A stretch of 64,000 nucleotides of DNA from Paraescarpia echinospica (Eukaryota > Annelida > Polychaeta > Sabellida > Siboglinidae), in NCBI GenBank assembly GCA_020002185.1, contig CM034543.1, forward strand, positions 4,228,667 through 4,292,666, read 5' to 3'. Below, piece after piece: positions 36,001 to 56,282 of the stretch. Positions within the stretch are counted from its first letter, which is position 1. Each line of letters begins with the position of its first letter. A program made the translations under genes and the position numbers. The notes below the pieces were generated by a model. That model made no database searches and had not been told where the DNA came from. It was given only the letters and a program-made list of their open reading frames with translations.

Positions 36001-39000
36001 GTTCTTCCACAATCATGATTGGTCGGTTAATCATTGATATTTCCAGTACTTGTTCTTCAACAATCTTGATCGGATGGTTAATCATTGATATTTCCAGTAC
36101 TTGTTCTTCAACAATCATGATCGGACGGTTAATCATTGATATTTCCAGTAATTGTTCTTCAACAATCATGGTCGGTCGGTTAGTCATTGATATTTCAAGT
36201 ACTTGTTCTTCAACAATCATGATCGGACGGTTAATCGTTGAGATTTCCAGTACTTGTTCTTCAACAATCATGATTGGACGGTTAATCATTGAGATTTCCA
36301 ATACTTGTTCTTCCACAATCATGATTGGTCGGTTAATCATTGATATTTCCAGTACTTGTTCTTCAACAATCATGATCGGACGGTTAATCATTGATATTTC
36401 CAGTACTTGTTCTTCAAAAATCATGGTCGGTCGGTTAATCATTGATATTTCCAGTACTTGTTCTTCAACAATCATGATCGGACGGTTAATCATTGAGATT
36501 TCCAGTACTTGTTCTTCAACAATCATGATTGGACGGCTAATCATTGAGATTTCCAGTACTTGTTCTTCCACAATCATGATTGGTCGGTTAATCATTGATA
36601 TTTCCAGTACTTGTTCTTCAACAATCTTGATCGGACGGTTAATCATTGATATTTCCAGTACTTGTTCTTCAACAATCATGATTGGACGGTTAATCATTGA
36701 GATTTCCAGTACTTGTTCTTCAACAATCATGATCGGACGGTTAATCATTGATATTTCCAGTACTTGTTCTTCAACAATCATGATTGGACGATTAATCATT
36801 GAGATTTCCAGTACTTGTTCTTCAACAATCATGATCGGTCGGTTAATCATTGATATTTCCAGTACTTGTTCTTCCACATTTATGATCGGACGGTTAATCA
36901 TTTATTTTTCCAGTACTTGTTCTTCAACAATCATGATCGGTCGGTTAATCATTGATATTTCCAGTACTTGTTCTTCCACAACCATGCTTGGACGGTTAGT
37001 CATTGATATTTCCAGTACTTGTTCTTCCACAATCATGATCGGTCGGTTAATCATTGATATTTCCAGTACCTGTTCTTCCACAATCATGAACTGTCGGTTA
37101 ATCATTGAAATTTCCTGTAATTGTACTTCCACAATCATGATCTGTCGGTTAATCATTGATATTTCCAGTACTTGTTCTTCCACAATCATGATTGGACGGT
37201 TAATCATTGAGATTTCCAGTACTTGTTCTTCCACAATCATGATTGGTCGGTTAGTCATTGATATTTCCAGTACTTGTTCTTCCACAATCATGATTGGAGG
37301 TTAATCATTGAGATTTCCAGTACTTGTTCTTCCACAATCATGATTGGTCGGTTAATCATTGATATTTCCAGTACTTGTTCTTCAACAATCATGATCGGAC
37401 GGTTAATCATTGATATTTCTAGTACTTGTTCTTCCACAATCATGATTGGACGGTTAATCATTGATATTTCCAGTACTTGTTCTTCAACAATCATGATCGG
37501 ACGGTTAATAATTGAGATTTCCAATACTTGTTCTTCAAGAATCATGATCGGACGGTTAATCATTGATATTTCCAGTACTTGTTCTTCCACAATCATGATT
37601 GGACGGTTAATCATTGATATTTCCAGTACTTGTTCTTCCACAATCATGATCGGACGGTTTATCATTGAGATTTCCAGTACTTTTTCTTCCACAATCATGA
37701 TCGGACGGTTTATCATTGAGATTTCCAGTACTTGTTCTTCCACAATCATGATCGGACGGTTAATCATTGAGATTTCCAGTACTTGTTCTTCAACAATCAT
37801 GATCGGTCGGTTAATCATTGATATTTCCAGTACTTGTTCTTCCACAATCATGATCGGACGGTTAATCATTTATATTTCCAGTACTTGTTCTTCAACAATC
37901 ATGATCGGTCGGTTAATCATTGATATTTCCAGTACTTGTTCTTCCACAATCATGATTGGACGGTTATTCATTGAGATTTCCAGTACTTGTTCTTCAACAA
38001 TTATGATCGGACGGTTAATCATTGAGATTTCCAGTACATGTTCTTCCACAATCACGATTTGTCGGTTAATCATTGAGATTTCCAGTACTTGTTCTTCAAC
38101 AATTATGATCGGACGGATAATCATTGAGATTTCCAGTACTTGTTCTTCCACAATCATGATTGGTCGGTTAATCATTGAGATTTCCAGTACTTGTTCTTCC
38201 ACAATCATGATTGGTCGGTTAATCATTGATATTTCCAGTACTTGTTCTTCAACAATCTTGATCGGATGGTTAATCATTGATATTTCCAGTACTTGTTCTT
38301 CAACAATCATGATCGGACGGTTAATCATTGATATTTCCAGTAATTGTTCTTCAACAATCATGGTCGGTCGGTTAGTCATTGATATTTCAAGTACTTGTTC
38401 TTCAACAATCATGATCGGACGGTTAATCGTTGAGATTTCCAGTACTTGTTCTTCAACAATCATGATTGGACGGTTAATCATTGAGATTTCCAGTACTTGT
38501 TCTTCCACAATCATGATTGGTCGGTTAATCATTGATATTTCCAGTACTTGTTCTTCAACAATCTTGATCGGACGGTTAATCATTGAGATTTCCAGTACTT
38601 GTTCTTCCACAATCATGATCGGACGGTTAATCATTGATATTTCCAGTACTTGTTCTTCAACAATCATGGTCGGTCGGTTAGTCATTGATATTTCCAGTAC
38701 TTGTTCTTCAACAATCATGATCGGACGGTTAATCATTGAGATTTCCAGTACTTGTTCTTCAACAATCATGATCGGACGGTTTATTATTGAGATTTCCAGT
38801 ACTTGTTCTTCAAGAATCATGATCGGACGGTTAATCATTGATATTTCCAGTACTTGTTCTTCCACAATCATGATTGGACAGTTAATCATTGATATTTCCA
38901 GTACTTGTTCTTCCACAATCATGATCGGACGGTTTATCATTGAGATTTCCAATACTTGTTCTTCCACAATCATGATCGGACGGTTTATCATTGAGATTTC

Positions 39001-42000
39001 CAGTACTTGTTCTTCCACAATCATGATCGGTCGGTTAATCATTGATATTTCCAGTACTTGTTCTTCCACAATCATGATCGGACGGTTAATCATTGATATT
39101 TCCAGTACTTGTTCTTTAACAATTATGATCGGACGGTTAATCATTGAGATTTCCAGTACTTGTTCTTCAACAATCATGATCGGTCGGTTAATCATTGATA
39201 TTTCCAGTACTTGTTCTTCCACAATCATGATCGGACGGTTTATTATTGAGATTTCCAGTACTTGTTCTTCCACAATCATGATTGGACGGTTTATCATTGA
39301 GATTTCCAGTACTTGTTCTTCCACAATCATGATCGGTCGGTTAATCATTGATATTTCCAGTACTTGTTCTTCCACAATGATGATCGGACGGTTAATCATT
39401 GATATTTCCAGTACTTGTTCTTCAATAATTATAATCGGACGTTTAATCATTGAGATTTCCAGTACTTGTTCTTCAACAATCATGATCGGTCGGTTAATCA
39501 TTGATATTTCCAATACTTGTTCTTCCACAATCATGATCGGACGGTTAATCATTTATATTTCCAGTACTTGTTCTTCAACAATCATGATCGGTCGGTTAAT
39601 CATTGATATTTCCAGTACTTGTTCTTCCACAATCATGATTGGACGGTTAATCATTGAGATTTCCAGTACTTGTTCTTCAACAATTATGATCGGACGGTTA
39701 ATCATTGAGATTTCCAGTACTTGTTCTTCCACAATCATGATTGGTCGGTTAATCATTGAGATTTCCAGTACTTGTTCTTCAACAATCATGATCGGACGGT
39801 TAATCATTGATATTTCCAGTAATTGTTCTTCAACAATCATGGTTGGTCGGTTAATCATTGATATTTCCAGGACTTGTTCTTCAACAATTATGATCGGACG
39901 GTTAATCATTGAGATTTCCAGTACTTGTTCTTCCACAATCATGATTGGTCGGTTAATCATTGATATTTCCAGTACTTGTTCTTCAACAATCTTGATCGGA
40001 CGGTTAATCATTGAGATTTCCTGTACTTGTTCTTCCACAATCATGATCGGACGGTTAATCATTGATATTTCCAGTACTTGTTCTTCCACAATCATGATTG
40101 GTCGGTTAATCATTGATATTTCCAGTACTTGTTCTTCAACAATCATGATCGGACGGTTAATCATTGATATTTCCAGTACTTGTTCTTCAACAATCATGGT
40201 CGGTCGGTTAATCATTGATATTTCCAGTACTTGTTCTTCAACAATCATGATCGGACGGTTAATCATTGATATTTCCAGTACTTGTTCTTCAACAATCATG
40301 ATCGGACGGTTAATAATTGAGATTTCCAGTACTTGTTCTTCAAGAATCATGATCGGACGGTTAATCATTGATATTTCCAGTACTTGTTCTTCCACAATCA
40401 TGATTGGACGGTTAGTCATTGATATTTCCAGTACTTGTTCTTCCACAATCATGATTGGACGGTTAATCATTGAGATTTCCAGTACTTGTTCTTCAACAAT
40501 TATGATCGGACGGTTAATCATTGAGATTTCCAGTACATGTTCTTCCACAATCATGATTGGTCGGTTAATCATTGAGATTTCCAGTACTTGTTCTTCAACA
40601 ATTATGATCGGACGGTTAATCATTGAGATTTCCAGTACTTGTTCTTCCACAATCATGATTGGTCGGTTAATCATTGAGATTTCCAGTACTTGTTCTTCCA
40701 CAATCATGATTGGTCGGTTAATCATTGATATTTCCAGTACTTGTTCTTCAACAATCTTGATCGGATGGTTAATCATTGATATTTCCAGTACTTGTTCTTC
40801 AACAATCATGATCGGACGGTTAATCATTGATATTTCCAGTAATTGTTCTTCAACAATCATGGTCGGTCGGTTAATCATTGATATTTCCAGTACTTGTTCT
40901 TCAACAATCATGATCGGACGGTTAATCGTTGAGATTTCCAGTACTTGTTCTTCAACAATCATGATTGGACGGTTAATCATTGAGATTTCCAGTACTTGTT
41001 CTTCCACAATCATGATTGGTCGGTTAATCATTGATATTTCCAGTACTTGTTCTTCAACAATCTTGATCGGACGGTTAATCATTGAGATTTCCAGTACTTG
41101 TTCTTCCACAATCATGATCGGACGGTTAATCATTGATATTTCCAGTACTTGTTCTTCAACAATCGTGGTCGGTCGGTTAGTCATTGATATTTCCAGTACT
41201 TGTTCTTCAACAATCATGATCGGACGGTTAATCATTGAGATTTCCAGTACTTGTTCTTCAACAATCATGATCGGACGGTTTATTATTGAGATTTCCAGTA
41301 CTTGTTCTTCAAGAATCATGATCGGACGGTTAATCATTGATATTTCCAGTACTTGTTCTTCCACAATCATGATTGGACAGTTAATCATTGATATTTCCAG
41401 TACTTGTTCTTCCACAATCATGATCGGACGGTTTATCATTGAGATTTCCAGTACTTGTTCTTCCACAATCATGATCGGACGGTTTATCATTGAGATTTCC
41501 AGTACTTGTTCTTCCACAATCATGATCGGTCGGTTAATCATTGATATTTCCAGTACTTGTTCTTTAACAATTATGATCGGTCGGTTAATCATTGAGATTT
41601 CCAGTACTTGTTCTTCAACAATCATGATCGGTCGGTTAATCATTGATATTTCCAGTACTTTTTCTTCCACAATCATGATCGGACGGTTTATCATTGAGAT
41701 TTCCAGTACTTCTTCTTCCACAATCATGATCGGACGGTTAATCATTGAGATTTCCAGTACTTGTTCTTCAACAATCATGATCGGTCGGTTAATCATTGAT
41801 ATTTCCAGTACTTGTTCTTCCACAATCATGATCGGACGGTTAATCATTTATATTTCCAGTACTTGTTCTTCAACAATCATGATCGGTCGGTTAATCATTG
41901 ATATTTCCAGTACTTGTTCTTCCACAATCATGATTGGACGGTTATTCATTGAGATTTCCAGTACTTGTTCTTCAACAATTATGATCGGACGGTTAATCAT

Positions 42001-45000
42001 TGAGATTTCCAGTACATGTTCTTCCACAATCACGATTTGTCGGTTAATCATTGAGATTTCCAGTACTTGTTCTTCAACAATTATGATCGGACGGATAATC
42101 ATTGAGATTTCCAGTACTTGTTCTTCCACAATCATGATTGGTCGGTTAATCATTGAGATTTCCAGTACTTGTTCTTCCACAATCATGATTGGTCGGTTAA
42201 TCATTGATATTTCCAGTACTTGTTCTTCAACAATCTTGATCGGATGGTTAATCATTGATATTTCCAGTACATGTTCTTCAACAATCATGATCGGACGGTT
42301 AATCATTGATATTTCCAGTAATTGTTCTTCAACAATCATGGTCGGTCGGTTAGTCATTGATATTTCAAGTACTTGTTCTTCAACAATCATGATCGGACGG
42401 TTAATCGTTGATATTTCCAGTACATGTTCTTCAACAATCATGATTGGACGGATAATCATTGAGATTTCCAATACTTGTTCTTCCACAATCATGATTGGTC
42501 GGTTAATCATTGATATTTCCAGTACTTGTTCTTCAACAATCTTGATCGGACGGTTAATCATTGAGATTTCCAGTACTTGTTCTTCCACAATCATGATCGG
42601 ACGGTTAATCATTGATATTTCCAGTACTTGTTCTTCAACAATCATGGTCGGTCGGTTAGTCATTGATATTTCCAGTACTTGTTCTTCAACAATCATGATC
42701 GGACGGTTAATCATTGAGATTTCCAGTACTTGTTCTTCCACAATCATGATCGGACGGTTTATCATTGAGATTTCCAGTACTTGTTCTTCCACAATCATGA
42801 TCGGTCGGTTAATCATTGATATTTCCAGTACTTGTTCTTCCACAATCATGATCGGACGGTTAATCATTGATATTTCCAGTACTTGTTCTTTAACAATTAT
42901 GATCGGACGGTTAATCATTGAGATTTCCAGTACTTGTTCTTCAACAATCATGATCGGTCGGTTAATCATTGATATTTCCAGTACTTGTTCTTCCACAATC
43001 ATGATCGGACGGTTTATTATTGAGATTTCCAGTACTTGTTCTTCCACAATCATGATTGGACGGTTTATCATTGAGATTTCCAGTACTTGTTCTTCCACAA
43101 TCATGATCGGTCGGTTAATCATTGATATTTCCAGTACTTGTTCTTCCACAATCATGATCGGACGGTTAATCATTGATATTTCCAGTACTTGTTCTTCAAT
43201 AATTATAATCGGACGGTTAATCATTGAGATTTCCAGTACTTGTTCTTCAACAATCATGATCGGTCGGTTAATCATTGATATTTCCAATACTTGTTCTTCC
43301 ACAATCATGATCGGACGGTTAATCATTTATATTTCCAGTACTTGTTCTTCCACAATCATGATTGGACGGTTAATCATTGAGATTTCCAGTACTTGTTCTT
43401 CAACAATTATGATCGGACGGTTAATCATTGAGATTTCCAGTACTTGTTCTTCCACAATCATGATTGGTCGGTTAATCATTGAGATTTCCAGTACTTGTTC
43501 TTCAACAATCATGATCGGACGGTTAATCATTGATATTTCCAGTAATTGTTCTTCAACAATCATGGTCGGTCGGTTAGTCATTGATATTTCCAGGACTTGT
43601 TCTTCAACAATTATGATCGGACGGTTAATCATTGAGATTTCCAGTACTTGTTCTTCCACAATCATGATTGGTCGGTTAATCATTGATATTTCCAGTACTT
43701 GTTCTTCAACAATCTTGATCGGACGGTTAATCATTGAGATTTCCAGTACTTGTTCTTCCACAATCATGATCGGACGGTTAATCATTGATATTTCCAGTAC
43801 TTGTTCTTCAACAATCATGGTCGGTCGGTTAATCATTGATATTTCCAGTACTTGTTCTTCAACAATCATGATCGGACGGTTAATCATTGATATTTCCAGT
43901 ACTTGTTCTTCAACAATCATGATCGGACGGTTAATAATTGAGATTTCCAGTACTTGTTCTTCAAGAATCATGATCGGACGGTTAATCATTGATATTTCCA
44001 GTACTTGTTCTTCCACAATCATGATTGGACGGTTAATCATTGATATTTCCAGTACTTGTTCTTCCACAATCATGATCGGACGGTTTATCATTGAGATTTC
44101 CAGTACTTTTTCTTCCACAATCATGATCGGACGGTTTATCATTGAGATTTCCAGTACTTGTTCTTCCACAATCATGATCGGACGGTTAATCATTGAGATT
44201 TCCAGTACTTGTTCTCCAAGAATCATGATTGGACGGTTAATCATTGATATTTCCAGTACTTGTTCTTCCACAATCATGATCGGACGGTTAATCATTTATA
44301 TTTCCAGTACTTGTTCTTCAACAATCATGATCGGTCGGTTAATCATTGATATTTCCAGTACTTGTTCTTCCACAATCATGATTGGACGGTTAATCATTGA
44401 GATTTCCAGTACTTGTTCTTCAACAATTATGATCGGACGGTTAATCATTGAGATTTCCAGTACTTGTTCTTCCACAATCATGATTGTTCGGTTAATCATT
44501 GATATTTCCAGTACTTGTTCTTCAACAATTATGATCGGACGGTTAATCATTGAGATTTCCAGTACTTGTTCTTCCACAATCATGATTGGTCGGTTAATCA
44601 TTGAGATTTCCAGTACTTGTTCTTCAACAATTATGATTGGACGGTTAATCATTGAGATTTCCAATACTTGTTCTTCCACAATCATGATTGGTCGGTTAAT
44701 CATTTATATTTCCAGTACTTGTTCTTCAAGATCATGATTGGTCGGTTAATCATTGATATTTCCAGTACTTGTTCTTCAACAATCTTGATCGGACTGTTAA
44801 TCATTGATATTTACAGTACTTGTTCTTCAACAATCATGATCGGACGGTTAATCATTGATATTTCCAGTAACTGTTCTTTAACAATCATGGTCGGTCGGTT
44901 AATCATTGATATTTCCAGTACTTGTTCTTCAACAATCATGATCGGACGGTTAATCATTGAGATTTCCAGTACTTGTTCTTCAACAATCATGATTGGACGG

Positions 45001-47137
45001 TTAATCATTGAGATTCCCAGTACTTGTTCTTCCACAATCATGGTTGGTCGGTTAATCATTGATATTTCCAGTACTTGATCTTCAACAATCTTGATCGGAC
45101 GGTTAATCATTGAGATTTCCAGTACTTGTTCTTCCACAATCATGATCGGACGGTTAATCATTGAGATTTCCAGTACTTGTTCTTCCACAATCATGATTGG
45201 TCGGTTAATCATTGATATTTCCAGTACTTGTTCTTCAACAATCATGATCGGACGGTTAATCATTGATATTTCCAGTACTTGTTCTTCAACAATCATGGTC
45301 GGTCGGTTAATCATTGAGATTTCCAGTACTTGTTCTTCAACAATCATGATTGGACGGCTAATCATTGAGATTTCCAGTACTTGTTCTTCCACAATCATGA
45401 TTGGTCGGTTAATCATTGATATTTCCAGTACTTGTTCTTCAACAATCTTGATCGGACGGTTAATCATTGATATTTCCAGTACTTGTTCTTCAACAATCAT
45501 GATTGGACGGTTAATCATTGAGATTTCCAGTACTTGTTCTTCAACAATCATGATCGGACGGTTAATCATTGATATTTCCAGTACTTGTTCTTCAACAATC
45601 ATGATTGGACAGTTAATCATTGAGATTTCCAGTACTTGTTCTTCACCAATCATGATCGGTCGGTTAATCATTGATATTTCCAGTACTTGTTCTTCCACAT
45701 TTATGATCGGACGGTTAATCATTTATATTTCCAGTACTTGTTCTTCAACAATCGTGATCGGTCGGTTAATCATTGATATTTCCAGTACTTGTTCTTCCAC
45801 AACCATACTTGGACGGTTAATCATTGATATTTCCAGTACTTGTTCTTCCACAATCATGATCGGTCGGTTAATCATTGATATTTCCAGTACCTGTTCTTCC
45901 ACAATCATGAACTGTCGGTTAATCATTGAAATTTCCAGTAATTGTACTTCCACAATCATGATCTGTCGGTTAATCATTGATATTTCCAGTACTTGTTCTT
46001 CCACAATCATGATTGGACGGTTAATCATTGAGATTTCCAGTACTTGTTCTTCCACAATCATGATTGGTCGGTTAGTCATTGATATTTCTAGTACTTGTTC
46101 TTCCACAATCATGATTGGACGGTTAATCATTGAGATTTCCAGTACTTGTTCTTCCACAATCATGATTGGTCGGTTAATCATTGATATTTCCAGTACTTGT
46201 TCTTCAACAATCATGATCGGACGGTTAATCATTGATATTTCTAGTACTTGTTCTTCCACAATCATGATCGGTCGGTTGATCATTGATATTTCCTGTACTT
46301 GTTCTTCAACAATTATGATCGGACGGTTAATCATTGAGATTTCCAGTACTTATTCTTCCACAATCATGATCGGTCGGTTAATCATTGATATTTCCAGTAC
46401 TTGTTCTTCAACAATCATGATCGGACGGTTAATCGTTGATATTTCCAGTACTTGTTCTTCAACAATCATGATCGGTCGGTTGATCATTGATATTTCCAGT
46501 ACTTGTTCTTCCACAATCATGATTGGTCGGTTGATCATTGATATTTCCAGTACTTGGTCTTCCACAATCATGATCGGTCGGTTAGTCATTGATATTTCCA
46601 GTACTTGTTCTTCCACAATCATGTTTGGACGGTTAATCATTGATATTTCCAGTACTTGTTCTTCCACAATCATGGTCGGTCGGTTAATCATTGATATTTC
46701 CAGTACTTGTTCTTTCACAATCATGATTGCACGGTTAATCATTGAGATTTCCAGTACTTGTTCTTCAAGAATCATGATTGGAGGTTAATCATTGATATTT
46801 CCAGTACTTGTTCTTCCACAGTCATGATTGGACGGTTAATTATTGATATTTCCAGTACTTGTTCTTCCACAGTCATGATCGGACGGTTAGTCATTGAGAT
46901 TTCCTGCATTTGTTCTTCCACAATCATGATCGGACGGTTAATCATTGAGATTTCCTGCATTTGTTCTTCCACAATCATTATCGGACGGTTAATCATTTAT
47001 ATTTCCTGCATTTGTTCTTCCACAATCATGATCGTTCGGTTAATCATTTAGATTTTCTGCATTTGTTCTTCCACAATCACGATCGGATGGTTAATCATTG
47101 AGATTTCCAGCACTTGTTCTTCCACAATCACGATCGG
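24001..47137. repeat. 51-bp tandem minisatellite, about 450 units, with higher-order structure
   Basis: The unit starts ATGATCGGACGGTTAATC and continues with a segment containing ATTTCCAGTACTTGTTC; period 51 bp throughout, about 23.1 kb. The commonest variants are C/T at unit position 6, A/T at 9, G/T at 24 and A/C at 45, counting A of ATGATC as 1. Because 51 is a multiple of 3, stop-free frames run for up to 2487 codons on the plus strand (37274-44737) and up to 832 on the minus strand (28566-26068). The plus frame reads M-I-G-R-L-I-I-E/D-I-S-S-T-C-S-S-T-I per unit and the minus frame M-I-N-R-P-I-M-I-V-E-E-Q-V-L-E-I-S. Diagnostic variant units recur at large intervals (13485 bp, 3978 bp and about 2193 bp), so blocks of tens to hundreds of units have been duplicated. 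Small deletions shared between blocks lie at about 28952, 30690, 33691, 37291, 44733 and 46784. Units near 46800-47137 are the most diverged. Confidence 0.97.
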
Positions 47138-47267
47138 CAGAGACATATCTGCCCGGGGTAGCGCAGCACTCCTGGCTTGTGAGAATGCCCCTAACCAAAT
47201 ATCCATCCACTTACATACCTAGCCCACGTTTATGTGTTCTTAGACGACTACACACACATACTTTTAG
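47138..47267. other. Intron end upstream of the first visible CUB exon
   Basis: Unique sequence between the last satellite unit and the splice acceptor CATACTTTTAG at about 47257-47267. No start codon or promoter is evident. The following exon starts in phase 1, so it is internal to a gene. Confidence 0.6.
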
Positions 47268-55945
<8,678 letters not shown>

Positions 55946-56282
55946 GTAAGTGTACACACACGCACACATATGCACACGCATACACGCATACAGGCATACA
56001 GGCATACAGGCATACAGGCATACACGCATACGCGCATACGCGCATACACGCATACACGCATACACGCATACACGCATACACGCATACACGCACACAGTTC
56101 TCTATGTTGAGAGCTGATGTTGTAACCAAACATCCCCTGAACTGTAATGTGCAAAGCAGATATGCTAAACCGAGGTTGTCTGTTGATGTTCGGGGAATTC
56201 GGGTGGTTCTCATTCTCAATACACCTGTTTCACCGAATTGTCAGCTAATAGTTACCATCCCGAATCCTGGACCACCATGTAA

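Noticed and set aside
24001..47137. CRISPR array
   Set aside because: Units are directly tandem with no unique spacers, in an animal genome, and no cas genes are present.
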